From the NCBI RefSeq assembly GCF_018860525.1, contig NZ_JAHKPM010000045.1, forward strand, positions 1-64,000: a stretch of DNA of 64,000 nucleotides, read 5' to 3'. The notes under the pieces are model-generated. The model was given only the letters and a program-made list of their open reading frames with translations. It ran no database searches and was not told where the DNA came from. Positions 34,332 to 43,644 of the stretch are shown here, in pieces. The position numbers and the translations under genes are program-made. Numbering within the stretch: the first letter of the stretch is position 1; every line of letters begins with the position of its first letter. This DNA comes from Vibrio hepatarius. Lineage in GTDB: Bacteria > Pseudomonadota > Gammaproteobacteria > Enterobacterales > Vibrionaceae.

Positions 34332-35302
34332 TATACCCCCGTTAATGTCGCTTGAATTGTCATGGTTCTGGCCTGTTTGCCTTGGCCGTTGAACTGAACT
34401 GAATCTATTGAGCAAGTGCCCTGATAGAGCTTTTCGAATGTTTCATCCAGAACAACAATACCTTCAGCAAACGCAGCGGCGTTGGCAGGTGCGGTAATGT
34501 TGACCTTTCGGCCTTCTCGTAAGATACGCCTTAGCTCTGTTAAGCAGGCCTGCTCAGCTTCCTTCTTGGTATCAAAGTCTTTACCAAGTTCTTTAAAAGG
34601 GGCACTACCTGTTTCAACCGAAATCCGCTTACCATCATCAGTAGAAAGGTAGAATGCTCGAACACCATCAAAATCTTCACGGCCATCAAGATCGATCTCT
34701 ACATTCACAAAATTGGGTAGCTTAGGATTGTTGCCTGAAGGAAGTGACAGCGTAATCGTTTCTATTGCCTTTCCGCTTGCACTGTTTACCTCCCCTTTTG
34801 GGGCCATCACGTACATTGAACCAATAGGCTTAGCGACTGCATCGAACTTTTTCGCTAAACGATTCAAAAAAGCCGAGACCCCTTCATCCGTTCGACCAAT
34901 GTCGATTTTGATATTTTGTAATTTTGGATGGACAAAAACCGAATAGCCGTGTGGCAACAACACATTCTGCATGATCTTTGCCAATGGTGCGTCATGCCAA
35001 CTGCTAGATTTCTTAGCGCGGAAACCATCGTTGTCAATTTTGTTAAACGGGGCCACAGACAGCACTAAAGACACTTCTTTTGGGCTTAGTTTGGCCTTGC
35101 GATTACTGATCTGAAACTCATCACGGAACACATCACCAAGGTAGACCTTATACTTTTCACCTTTTGGTGGAATACCTGTAATCCCCTCAGAAAAAAGGGA
35201 CAGCGTCAAGCTATCCCCTTCTGTTCCGTTACCGTCTGTGAGTGACCAGTTTTTTAAACTTGCTATGATCATCTCTGAATGTTTGCCGACAAGTTTGAGC
35301 AT
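34331..35302 (-). CDS. D: Late control gene D / tail tip protein, P2 gpD-like
   Basis: The 323-aa protein from ATG 35302 is selected because AAGGAG lies 11 nt upstream; an earlier TTG at 35371 would overlap gpX. P2 gpD proteins sit between the tail tube and the baseplate/tail tip and are also needed for late control. The position after X (TAATG overlap) and the length fit. The typical early segment IPPKGEKYKVYLGDVFRDEF and the motif LEEGVSAFLNRLAKKFDAV are visible in part (DEGVSAFLNRLAKKFDAVAK). Confidence 0.85.
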   Translation of the reverse strand: MLKLVGKHSEMIIASLKNWSLTDGNGTEGDSLTLSLFSEGITGIPPKGEKYKVYLGDVFRDEFQISNRKAKLSPKEVSLVLSVAPFNKIDNDGFRAKKSSSWHDAPLAKIMQNVLLPHGYSVFVHPKLQNIKIDIGRTDEGVSAFLNRLAKKFDAVAKPIGSMYVMAPKGEVNSASGKAIETITLSLPSGNNPKLPNFVNVEIDLDGREDFDGVRAFYLSTDDGKRISVETGSAPFKELGKDFDTKKEAEQACLTELRRILREGRKVNITAPANAAAFAEGIVVLDETFEKLYQGTCSIDSVQFNGQGKQARTMTIQATLTGV

Positions 35303-35505
35303 TAGTTCCAACTCCTTGTTACTGATTGTTTGCGCGAACTGGTGACATTTTTTGGTAACGTCACTACGCAATCATGTGGAAAGATATCAACCCGAACGTG
35401 AGGGTTAAGGCGATAGAACTCCGCCTCTACCTCATCGCTGTCCGAGCCAACTTTTTTAAGTAGCAGATCGGTGATTAGCTCACCCGCTTTAGCTGGTACT
35501 TGCAC
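35302..35505 (-). CDS. X: Tail protein X (P2 gpX-like)
   Basis: The product is 67 aa from GTG 35505 with GGAG 7 nt upstream. The order U-X-D is the P2 order. P2 gpX proteins are small tail proteins with a LysM-like core (here LNPHVRVDIFPHDCVVTLP). It overlaps the U gene by 17 bp and its stop overlaps the D start. Confidence 0.8.
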   Translation of the reverse strand: MQVPAKAGELITDLLLKKVGSDSDEVEAEFYRLNPHVRVDIFPHDCVVTLPKNVTSSRKQSVTRSWN

Positions 35506-35869
35506 CGCGTTTCTCCAAGAACTGAATGCTAACTTCGGTTTTCATCGCCTTACCGTTATGGACCAAACTGGTTTTCACCTCCTCGATAGATGAGATAGTC
35601 CAACGGCCAAGGTTGTAGCCGTCTCCATCACTCACTTGCTGCGGCTCATTCAGCAACTTGCGAATACGATTTACGGCATCGGCTGCTTTTGGCCGTGTCC
35701 ATGTAGCAGATAGAGCAAGTTTACTGAGCGCCGATCCGGTCGGTTCTGAATCGGCATCGTCAATCAATGCGGTTTCGGAGTAAGAGCCGTAATCGGTACG
35801 AGCTAAGCGAGAAATAGGCGTTCGGTCTTGAACAGAGAACACCTCATCACCGACAACTAAGTGGTACAT
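35489..35869 (-). CDS. U: Tail protein U (P2 gpU-like)
   Basis: The 126-aa protein follows the tape measure gene and shows the gpU-like pattern of a beta-rich N-terminus (YHLVVGDEVFSVQD) and a C-terminal GRWTISSIEEVKTSLVHNGK segment in which a buried W..S.....S...G element is typical. It is a tail structural/completion protein. The function is known from P2 by homology of position and length. Confidence 0.8.
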   Translation of the reverse strand: MYHLVVGDEVFSVQDRTPISRLARTDYGSYSETALIDDADSEPTGSALSKLALSATWTRPKAADAVNRIRKLLNEPQQVSDGDGYNLGRWTISSIEEVKTSLVHNGKAMKTEVSIQFLEKRGASTS

Positions 35870-35893
35870 AAGACCTCCAATGGATTTATATGA

Positions 35894-38635
35894 TTAGGTA
35901 TCGATGTATGAAACGGATAACGCCTCTTCAACGGTAAGGCCAGGTACTTGAAGTGATTCTTCTAGTTGGCGCTTTACTTCCATAGCGATCTGCTCTGCAT
36001 CCATACCGGGTGCGGCATGTATTTGAATAGGTGCATTAATTTTTACTGGAGGAACCGCTTTTGCTGCGGCTTCCTTTTTACGGTTCTCAGCTAAGCGAGC
36101 TTCTACTTCCTCAGGGGGCATCAGTTTGTTTGGTGAACCCGGTGTAAGGCCGTCACCAATCCAGCCAGCTATTGAACCTCCGAAAAAGTCACCGGCTAAC
36201 GAGCCCGCTAACCCACCAACCAAAGTGCCTACACCGGGAAATATGGCCGTACCCAAGGCCGCTCCTGCTGCAGCTCCACCTAAGCCACCTAACAATCCAC
36301 CTCCTTCTTCAATGGCCCCTTTGGTATCACCACCTGCTAGAGCACTCGCAATATTGCCTGCAGAGATCGCCATAGACAGTGGCCTTAGCAACTTGCTCAG
36401 CCCAAACTTTCCTGCGCCTTCGGCAAGAACACCACCAATATCAATCGCATCTTGCGCACCGGCCACCATAGGCATCATGGCTAAACCGCCGCCAGCCATA
36501 GAGAGAGGGATTGCTCCGCGGTTGCCAGTAAATACAGATGAGCCCAAATTAATCGCTTTGCCCAACAAACCTTTTGAACGTGTGCGCGCCCTTCGCCCCC
36601 GTTTTGAACGCTTACGCGCTTCGCTACCAAGGCTTCCTGAACGACCGCGAGAACCAACGTCATACATAGCAGCATTCATTTTGCGGATCTGCTTAGTCGC
36701 AAACGCAGCGGCCTTACCATTAGCCTTTGTCTCACGCTCAAGTCCATTACGGAACAGTTTGCCTTTATCAATAGAGTTGCCGAACACTAATGAGGCTGCC
36801 TTTGCCGCGAGCATTGCACCTTTAAAGGTGATGAACCCCGCGGTGCCAAGAGCAATGGCGGTAGTAACCTTCTCATTAGCTTTGGCGAAATCTCCTAACC
36901 AATTTGTAGCGACTGTTGCGGTATCAAGAACATTATTGAAAGTCGGCAGCAACGCATCACCAAATACTACGCTCAGCCTGTTTAAGCTATTCAAAAATTT
37001 ATCAGTGTTATTTTCAGTAGAACTTATGCGAGTTTGAAATTCTTCTTCAAAACCACGCATGTGATCTTCGGGAGATAATCTTGCTGTAGCCAAAGCCTTC
37101 TTGAACAAATCAGTATTTTTGATCAACGAAGACGCTGCCCCTTTAACTTCCTCACCAAATATTTGACTAACTGTTGCTCCTTGCTCGGCAGAATCAAGCT
37201 GACCAATTGAGTTAAGAACCTCCATCAGAGTCCCAGACGCATCCTCTTGCATCATTTTTGCTAACTCTTCCGGGGAATAGCCTATTTTGGCTAAACCTTC
37301 ACGTTGTGAAGAGGTAGCAGCAGAGCCAGTAGTTAAACGTCCAGATATGTTCTTTACCGCTGTTTTAGCAACATCTTTTTGTGCTCCTGTAGCTAAAATT
37401 GCAGTTGTAAGCGCTTCACCTTCTGCTTTGTCAAAACCAGCCATCTTTAGCATTGAGCCTTGAGCAGCAATAACATCAACTATATCGCGACCTTTAGCAT
37501 TAAAATTATTAGAAAGCGTGTTTGCCATTGCGATCGCTTCCATGGACTCATCATGAGTCCAACCCGATGAACTGCCTACAGCAGCCAACTTTTCACCAGC
37601 CTCCCCACCTTCAAGGTCTAGAGCTACACCCATTTTTATGGTGTCTAACGTTATTTTTTTTGCCTGCTCGATATCTTGCACGCCACTTTGAAATGTGGCT
37701 GTCATCATGGCTTTTATTTCTGAATTGCTCAGACCACCACCTTGTTCCGATGCAGCAACTCTCAGAGACCAATCATCTAATGAGTTTATTGATCGTAACC
37801 GCGCCGCGTCTTCTGGGTCTGCATTTATCACTTTTTTCATATCAGCGAACAGTGACTCATTCTTAACCGCAGACCAAACACTGGCACCTATCGGTGCAGC
37901 CTTGAACGCTAAACTCGTTGCCTCACCACCGATCTGGCTAAGCTTGGCTTTACGGCTATCAATCCTATCGGTGATCGCTTTGCGCCTTTGCAAGTGCTCA
38001 TTCTGCTTTGCAATAGCTGCAGTCGCTTCTTTGGATTGCTTCTCTAATCTTGATTGTTCAGTAGTAAGCTTTTTGGTATCAACACCCGCTTTTTTCAGCT
38101 CACCACCAAGACGACGTAAAGTATCTGTTTGGCTAACCTGCTTATCACTTAGCTTGGTTACTCGTTTGGTCGCGTTCTTATAAGTTTGATTAAGCTCAGA
38201 GGTACGAACCTTCCCCTCAGCCATTTTGTGGTTGAGTGAATTAAGGCGATTAGTGGCAGAATCCAATTCGTTCTGAATCTTAATCGCGCCATCGCCAGAG
38301 ACTTTCTTTAGCTCATTATTGAGGGACTGGATCTGCTTTTCTGTCTTCTTGTACTCAACAGATAGCCCACGAGTGTGCTGTTTATGCTCTTCCTGCTCTT
38401 GAGAAAGGCGAGCCACATCGTCTGCCGCTCGTTTGTACTGCTCGCGAGTTCGCGTTATCGATTTGATCGCGGCTTGATAGCCCTCGACTCTCTTTAAATC
38501 ACTATTAACCTGCTTGATTTCATTGCGTTGCTCGGCAATAGCAGCGGTTAAGCGCTCAGTCGCAGAGGTGGTAGAGAGTATATCTTCAGCGCCCTTTACG
38601 ACCGTATCGAGCACTATGCTGATTTTTTCAGACAT
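35894..38635 (-). CDS. T: Tail tape measure protein T
   Basis: The product is 913 aa from ATG 38635; a TTG at 38650 is less likely. The N-terminal third is a long coiled coil (IKSITRTREQYKRAADDVAR and similar). A TP901-type tape-measure domain follows (about 240-600, with GADVIDVI-like blocks, DIVDVIAAQGSML). The C-terminus is Gly/Ala-rich and hydrophobic (LLGGLGGAAAGAALGTAIFP). Tape measure proteins set tail length and pass DNA out. It overlaps the 3' end of the E' frame by 8 bp. Confidence 0.9.
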   Translation of the reverse strand: MSEKISIVLDTVVKGAEDILSTTSATERLTAAIAEQRNEIKQVNSDLKRVEGYQAAIKSITRTREQYKRAADDVARLSQEQEEHKQHTRGLSVEYKKTEKQIQSLNNELKKVSGDGAIKIQNELDSATNRLNSLNHKMAEGKVRTSELNQTYKNATKRVTKLSDKQVSQTDTLRRLGGELKKAGVDTKKLTTEQSRLEKQSKEATAAIAKQNEHLQRRKAITDRIDSRKAKLSQIGGEATSLAFKAAPIGASVWSAVKNESLFADMKKVINADPEDAARLRSINSLDDWSLRVAASEQGGGLSNSEIKAMMTATFQSGVQDIEQAKKITLDTIKMGVALDLEGGEAGEKLAAVGSSSGWTHDESMEAIAMANTLSNNFNAKGRDIVDVIAAQGSMLKMAGFDKAEGEALTTAILATGAQKDVAKTAVKNISGRLTTGSAATSSQREGLAKIGYSPEELAKMMQEDASGTLMEVLNSIGQLDSAEQGATVSQIFGEEVKGAASSLIKNTDLFKKALATARLSPEDHMRGFEEEFQTRISSTENNTDKFLNSLNRLSVVFGDALLPTFNNVLDTATVATNWLGDFAKANEKVTTAIALGTAGFITFKGAMLAAKAASLVFGNSIDKGKLFRNGLERETKANGKAAAFATKQIRKMNAAMYDVGSRGRSGSLGSEARKRSKRGRRARTRSKGLLGKAINLGSSVFTGNRGAIPLSMAGGGLAMMPMVAGAQDAIDIGGVLAEGAGKFGLSKLLRPLSMAISAGNIASALAGGDTKGAIEEGGGLLGGLGGAAAGAALGTAIFPGVGTLVGGLAGSLAGDFFGGSIAGWIGDGLTPGSPNKLMPPEEVEARLAENRKKEAAAKAVPPVKINAPIQIHAAPGMDAEQIAMEVKRQLEESLQVPGLTVEEALSVSYIDT

Positions 38636-39463
38636 CTTTATTGACCCCAAGCTTCTCTAAGATGAGGTGATAACGACGCACCGCAACATCTTGCGGCCAC
38701 TTAAGCAGCTCGCTCTCGGATGTATTGCGGTACATGGGGATATAATCGATCAGTGCTTCGACATCCTCAGCCGCGAGAATGCCGCCAATCGTTAAAAAAA
38801 AGCGCCCACCTGCGGTTTTAGCGCTAGGTAATCGTTAGTAGAAAGGAATTCAAAGTCTGACTTTTCAAGGCCAGTTACAACGCGAAACATAAAGTCTTCA
38901 CGATCTTCGTCATCAACCAATTCTGCCAACGCTTCTGAATGCGAGGTAAGCGGCACATTAAAACGAATGTGTTTAATTTGTTCTTCTACCTCATTTGAGA
39001 ATGGATGAAGCAAATCAAACTCAAACTTATTTATGTCTAGAGCATTACCTTGTGCTAAATCAGCAGGAGTTAAAACAAACTCACAAATATCCGCATAGAG
39101 CTTGTGAAAATCTGGTGCTTTGATAACCGCAAACTGTTTTTCTGTCAGTTTGCTGCACTTAAGAATCGTTGCTTTACGCTGCTCAAAGATTTGCAGGTGA
39201 GTCATTTTCTTTTCATCCAGCTTTATATGAGGTAAGCGTTTGAACTCGGCGATTGGCAGAGTCTTTAACTGCACAATTCGTAGTGCTTTCGCTTCTGCTT
39301 GAACTTTATCAATCTGGATTTGCAGGCTTTCTAGCTCTTGCTCTGGGGTTTCTTCGGTTACCGATTTTAATTTGGCCTTTAGCTCAGCAAGTTGCGCTTC
39401 CAACTTTTTGCTCTGATCATGGTCACGACTGAAAAATTTAAGGGTACTGGTGTTGTTAAGCAT
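38628..39463 (-). CDS. E: Tail assembly chaperone E/E' with -1 frameshift
   Basis: Frame 0 runs from ATG 39463 (GGAG 8 nt upstream) to TAA at 38792, 223 aa, with a coiled coil (KKLEAQLAELKAKLKS). At 38794-38801 there are eight Ts (minus strand) directly before the stop. A -1 shift there reads a further 55 codons to TGA at 38628-38630, giving 278 aa with ILAAEDVEALIDYI and LLKWPQDVAVRRYHLILEKL. The same arrangement of E and E' is known in P2 and other tail operons, in which the fusion chaperones tape measure assembly. The E' frame overlaps the tape measure start. Confidence 0.85.
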
Positions 39464-39476
39464 TGAATTTGCTCCA

Positions 39477-39506
39477 TAAAAAAAGCCCCCGCAAATGCGA
39501 GGGTTT
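39477..39506 (-). terminator. Internal terminator between tail tube and chaperone genes
   Basis: On the minus strand ACCCTCGCA, TTTGCGGGGG and a seven-T tail form a clean hairpin in the middle of the tail operon, 14 bp before the E start. Confidence 0.75.
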
Positions 39507-39558
39507 GGTGTGTAGATATATTTCATTATTGTTGAATGAATCGGTTTGGCTGTTTATC

Positions 39559-40047
39559 TTAAATCCCCGCTTCAGCCATTAGGTCTTCACCGAACACAAT
39601 CATCTGTCCGGTTTGACCATTAATGTCATGGATCAACTCACCCGTATCAATCAGCTTATAAGCCTCGCAGGTGCCTTCGATGGTCATTTCTGGTTTTTCA
39701 CCCATCTTTTTAGGATTTGGCTTAACGCTTTTTACAGTGGTGTATAGAGAGTGCAGCTCTTCATACCGCTCACCTGTTCGGGTGATCCCTTTCTCTGTCA
39801 CGTTAAACTGCCCGGGCTTCATCATAAACTTACGAAGTGCTCGGGAAATCGCTTTGCGATCCCCACGAACTTTCACCGACCAGGTGAGTTTGTTAAGGCG
39901 AACCATGTCATCCATTTCTAGAAAAGAACCGTCTGTCGATTGCTCTTTAAAAGTGATTTCTGGCATAGAGATCTCAACAATCTCATTCATCCACGGCACA
40001 CCCTCAAGCAGTGCCGTTATTCGTCTTGCAATGCGATCTGCTGCCAT
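39559..40047 (-). CDS. FII: Tail tube protein FII
   Basis: The 162-aa protein belongs to the P2 FII tail-tube group by size (P2 FII is about 170 aa) and by its place directly after the sheath gene. ITALLEGVPWMNEIVEISMP and GTCEAYKLIDTGELIHDING are the visible segments. It would polymerise into the inner tube of the contractile tail. The start overlaps the stop of the sheath gene. Confidence 0.88.
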   Translation of the reverse strand: MAADRIARRITALLEGVPWMNEIVEISMPEITFKEQSTDGSFLEMDDMVRLNKLTWSVKVRGDRKAISRALRKFMMKPGQFNVTEKGITRTGERYEELHSLYTTVKSVKPNPKKMGEKPEMTIEGTCEAYKLIDTGELIHDINGQTGQMIVFGEDLMAEAGI

Positions 40048-41225
40048 TACTGTGTCACCTCTTCAAGGAATTGTGCGATTAGCCCATTATCTACTGACAT
40101 CTCGTAAACCATGTGCTCGTTCGGAGAATAGCGCCCGTAGTCCAAACAAATAAACCAACGGCCTGAGGTATAGTTTTCTACGGTATTTTTGCTTGGATGA
40201 ATATAAGCTTTAAACTTAGGGATGACTTCTTCTGCAACCAGCCCTTGGCCCCAGTTGGTTAAGCGATCAATCACCTGCTTCATGAAGTCAGCAGTTAGCA
40301 GTTCTCCCATTAACGGCTGCGAGGTTTCTTCAACCTTACGCGCCATTAAATCTTCTAAGCCAACGTGAGCAATAAAGCGACCTGTATTACAACGGTTACC
40401 GATGATTGAATAACCTCCCATTCGGGTACGACAGATCGTCACCACACCATGCTTATTCAGGAAGTTAGCTTGTGTCGTTTTGTTATTGATCACATAAGAA
40501 ATATGCCGTGAAGTGTACTCGCAGTTCACCCCTCTGTTTTGTGGTGATTGATGCCCCTCGATAGAGGCCATTGCAGCCACCAAGGCGATAGAAGCTGGTA
40601 GCGTCACCTCTTGACCGTTACTTTTGGTAACAAACCAAGGATCGATGATCGCCAGCTTGTCTTGGCCTGTACCTTCTGCACCAAAATTGGCCGCAAATTC
40701 CGCCGCTGCCATATCGTTAGTGTTTGGCCCATCTATCACTGGACGACAACGTACATCACGACCGATCAGCGAAAGCTCCTGCCCTAAGGTAATCGAGCTA
40801 AAACCAGGAGCCGCAATAATGGTTGGTGTCTCCGCACAAGATGTTGCTGTTCGAATACCTGTGACAGCGCCTGTATCGGTATCTGTACCACCAATAATAT
40901 TGACTTCAGTTGCTGCATTGTTCGCACCTTCGGCCACGACCGTAACGTACAAAATACATTGACAATATTTGAGCAAGTATTCAACCACAAGTGGTAAAGA
41001 ACCTGAGCGTTCACCAGTACTATCAAGCATCAACATTGCATGAGCGTAATCCCATAGCCGTGTTGATTCGTTAAGAGGCAGACCTACATTTTTGTTTGTC
41101 GCAGTACCGGTTAAGTGGACCACCTGCTGAGCAAGCGGCCCCATACTGACAAGAGGTTCAATGGTATTGACCTCTGCACCATTCATTTCAAAGTCTTGAA
41201 TCGGAGCTAATGCTGATTCAGCCAT
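40047..41225 (-). CDS. FI: Contractile tail sheath protein FI
   Basis: The 392-aa sheath protein includes features of the P2 sheath family: N-terminal GMPLAQQVVHL-like start (SMGPLAQQVVHLTGTATNK), TVTIGGTDTDTG-like loop and the C-terminal WGQGLVAEEVIPKFKAYIHP. The sheath surrounds the FII tube and contracts during injection. Typical length is about 390 aa. It is followed by FII and preceded by a small unknown gene and two terminators. Confidence 0.9.
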   Translation of the reverse strand: MAESALAPIQDFEMNGAEVNTIEPLVSMGPLAQQVVHLTGTATNKNVGLPLNESTRLWDYAHAMLMLDSTGERSGSLPLVVEYLLKYCQCILYVTVVAEGANNAATEVNIIGGTDTDTGAVTGIRTATSCAETPTIIAAPGFSSITLGQELSLIGRDVRCRPVIDGPNTNDMAAAEFAANFGAEGTGQDKLAIIDPWFVTKSNGQEVTLPASIALVAAMASIEGHQSPQNRGVNCEYTSRHISYVINNKTTQANFLNKHGVVTICRTRMGGYSIIGNRCNTGRFIAHVGLEDLMARKVEETSQPLMGELLTADFMKQVIDRLTNWGQGLVAEEVIPKFKAYIHPSKNTVENYTSGRWFICLDYGRYSPNEHMVYEMSVDNGLIAQFLEEVTQ

Positions 41226-41431
41226 TATTTAGCCTCCTTTTGTGTTTGGGTTTCAATAGCCGGCTTAGTACCTGGCTTACCCACTTTTCCACTTAACAGC
41301 AGAAATTGGGCCTGTGCTGCTGAAAGAGAGATGGTTTTCTCTTCCAGCTGATACCAACGGCCATTCAGGCGCAATGGCTTGAGGATTGGGTAATCCTGCA
41401 TCTTGCTTTTCGTTTTAGCGGTTGTCGCCAT
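41225..41431 (-). CDS. 68-aa protein before the tail sheath gene
   Basis: ATG 41431 is chosen over an upstream start at 41521 because GGAG lies 9 nt before it. The 68 aa are basic at the N-terminus (MATTAKTKSKMQDYPILKPL) and overlap the sheath start by 1 nt. Similar small genes precede the sheath in Mu-like phages (DUF2635 type), but no sequence match is claimed. It lies after two terminators. Confidence 0.6.
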   Translation of the reverse strand: MATTAKTKSKMQDYPILKPLRLNGRWYQLEEKTISLSAAQAQFLLLSGKVGKPGTKPAIETQTQKEAK

Positions 41432-41472
41432 AGATAAGCTCCGGTTTTTCTTTCGGTCAAAGTCTTTGGATA

Positions 41473-41500
41473 AAAGAAAACCCAGCATAAAAGGCTGGGT
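41473..41500 (-). terminator. Internal terminator upstream of the sheath unit
   Basis: CCCAGC, a 7-nt loop and GCTGGG form a short stem, followed on the minus strand by TTTTCTTTTA. It is the second of two hairpins between the tail fibre unit and the sheath unit. Confidence 0.65.
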
Positions 41501-41518
41501 CTGAGGTTTGAATAGGTA

Positions 41519-41547
41519 CAAAAAAGCCTGCTGAATGAGCAGGCTTT
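41519..41547 (-). terminator. Terminator at the end of the fibre unit
   Basis: AAAGCCTGCT, a 5-nt loop and AGCAGGCTTT form a 10-bp stem with a T-run on the minus strand; it overlaps the stop codon of the gpG-like gene. Confidence 0.8.
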
Positions 41548-42484
41548 AGTTAGCTATATTAGATAGGACTGGACGCTCCCCATAGGGAAATGTTTCCAAT
41601 TCAGGGTAATCACTTAGAACTTTTCTGTCATTTAAAAGACGTAGAAAATTATCGTGTGATTTTATGGGCGATGTTCTAAGTTCTTCTGGATAACCTTGAT
41701 CTTTTTCATATTGATCGATTCTATTTAAAACTTTGGTTAGCTCACTATCTCGCCATGCTTTTTCTTCTAAAATCTTAAAAGGAAGGTGCCGATCAATGTC
41801 ATATTCCCAGCATTGATTGATATGTGACCATGAATCGTAAGGACCATATTTATCAAGAGTATGAGCATCTGGGATATCGCCCAATTCCTCAATCTGATAA
41901 TCGTTAATATCTTCATTATCTCGGTCTTTTGCATAAGCCATTTCTCCACGGAAATCGACTAATACTAACCACTTACTATCGACCAATTTAATACCATAAC
42001 TGTCTGTCGGTTTAGGTGGTTCCTCAAAAGTATGATCTAATGGAAGTTCAAAGTTATAATCAGCAACTAGAAACTCATTTCCCAACTTATCAAAATAAGC
42101 TTTACCAATAAGATCATCATAGACTTTCCAACCACTATCCTTTGTGTGAAGAACTGTTTGAGTTTCGACATCATACTTTGGTGGGTTTTGAGTAATCGCC
42201 CACTCTGGGTAATTATCATCAGGGTTACCAATAGCATATTTAACACCCTTATCGTTCCAATAAGGCTTGAGAGTCATGTCTTGAATTTCGTCAGACCAAG
42301 TATCGGTATCACGATCATATCGTGCAATCATGCCGCTTAGGGATGGGGTGTAGATATTTTGCGTAAACTCATCACCTAGAGCTGTACCTTTGGACACATA
42401 CTCTTGAGTGTTTTTCAACCACCATCCGTCTATGCTTATTTGGGAAACATTGACGAGTTTAGACTCAGAGAAAAAATGTTTCAT
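41546..42484 (-). CDS. Tail fibre assembly/fibre-associated protein (gpG position)
   Basis: The 312-aa acidic protein lies where P2 carries the fibre assembly gene G. Its C-terminal segment (EKAWRDSELTKVLNRIDQYE, then LLNDRKVLSDYPELE and FPYGERPVLS) is of the tail fibre assembly type. The N-terminal part is longer than usual and may contact the fibre directly. The start overlaps the fibre gene stop. It is expected to be host-range variable. Confidence 0.7.
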   Translation of the reverse strand: MKHFFSESKLVNVSQISIDGWWLKNTQEYVSKGTALGDEFTQNIYTPSLSGMIARYDRDTDTWSDEIQDMTLKPYWNDKGVKYAIGNPDDNYPEWAITQNPPKYDVETQTVLHTKDSGWKVYDDLIGKAYFDKLGNEFLVADYNFELPLDHTFEEPPKPTDSYGIKLVDSKWLVLVDFRGEMAYAKDRDNEDINDYQIEELGDIPDAHTLDKYGPYDSWSHINQCWEYDIDRHLPFKILEEKAWRDSELTKVLNRIDQYEKDQGYPEELRTSPIKSHDNFLRLLNDRKVLSDYPELETFPYGERPVLSNIAN

Positions 42485-43644
42485 TACGCCATCCTCACAA
42501 TCCAGTTAACTTTACGGTGGTTTATGGTGTTTTTTAATGCCCCAAACATTGCAATCATGACAGAGTGAGCGTGGGAACCTATAAATACAGAGTGAGCATG
42601 AGCACCTGCATAGTCTGTATGTCCTGTTTGGGGCCCATGGTTGCCAGTTACTGGTCTTTGAGTGCTGGGGTTAAAGTGATTTGCATTTATTCCATATGAA
42701 TGACGGTGGTTACCAGCTACATTCGTATTTTTTGATCCGAGGTCTGTCGAGCTTACCGTTGAATTGGGATGCCCATGCTCTTTAACCTGACCTTCCTCAA
42801 AAACACCAATTACCTCGTTATTTTCTTTCCCTATAACACCGCAACCTCTCATATCAGGAATAATGCCATCGGTGAACACCTTCGCAAGCTCTGGATAGAC
42901 AGCAGTATCAAATGCTTGACTTTTCATGATCGCAAACCCTTCAGGAGCTACATCAGTAAACCAAGGGATAGCAGCACCAACAGGGAATATCTTAGCTGCT
43001 AAGCCAAGCCACAATTTATCAACCAATCGTTGAGTCGCAATTGCACGCCACAGTTGCGGCAGTTTTAGATGTTTTAGCTCTACTGATTCATCGTCAATAT
43101 CATCATCTATTGCTGCATTATCTTTTCGCTCGTAATCTTGCTTGTTTTGTTCATCCTGCTCTTTTATCGCGTTGGATAAATCAATCGGGGTAACAAACTG
43201 AACTGATGGATCAATCTTTGCTTCAATCACCGAAGTGTTGCCTGGGATAAACTTCAAACGAATTGTATAACTTTTCGCAGAACCCTCTTCAAGAACTGGC
43301 TTATAATCACCAGGCTGACGAGCGTAGCTGTATAAATCCCCATTTTCATTAACAACTTTAACTCCTGCCTCTCGAATGTAAAAATCTCCATCCTCTGCAG
43401 GAATCTCTGCACGAGCAATCCAGATTCCTGAGTTTGTTGAGTCTTTTTCAATCGTGATTGGATAGTGGTGAACTTGATTGATAAGGTCTGTTTGATTAGC
43501 TGGATTCTCAGAATCCGGCAATTCCCCGTCACCTACGACCAATACAGCAAAATCTACATGTTTACTTTGCTGTTTAGCCAATGCTTCAAGGCCAAAACCC
43601 GTCTGCGTTACATAGGTGCGGTATCGATCAGTATTTACTGTCAT
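42484..43644 (-). CDS. H: Tail fibre protein H (DUF3751/collar type)
   Basis: The 386-aa protein has the N-terminal baseplate-attachment domain DUF3751 (TVNTDRYRTYVTQTGFGLEA, with GDGELPD) and a C-terminal tail-collar-like domain (about 215-380: AAIPWFTDVAPEGFAIM). The tip is His-rich, with HAHSVFIGSHAHSV and TGHTDYAGAHAHS, similar to iron-binding HxH sites in phage fibre tips. It binds the cell surface. It is followed by the fibre assembly gene. Confidence 0.82.
   Translation of the reverse strand: MTVNTDRYRTYVTQTGFGLEALAKQQSKHVDFAVLVVGDGELPDSENPANQTDLINQVHHYPITIEKDSTNSGIWIARAEIPAEDGDFYIREAGVKVVNENGDLYSYARQPGDYKPVLEEGSAKSYTIRLKFIPGNTSVIEAKIDPSVQFVTPIDLSNAIKEQDEQNKQDYERKDNAAIDDDIDDESVELKHLKLPQLWRAIATQRLVDKLWLGLAAKIFPVGAAIPWFTDVAPEGFAIMKSQAFDTAVYPELAKVFTDGIIPDMRGCGVIGKENNEVIGVFEEGQVKEHGHPNSTVSSTDLGSKNTNVAGNHRHSYGINANHFNPSTQRPVTGNHGPQTGHTDYAGAHAHSVFIGSHAHSVMIAMFGALKNTINHRKVNWIVRMA

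Noticed and set aside
36126..37037. 303-codon plus-strand frame
   Set aside because: It lies wholly opposite the tape measure gene and is Pro/Ala-rich because of the antisense of Gly/Ala codons. No ribosome site or family.
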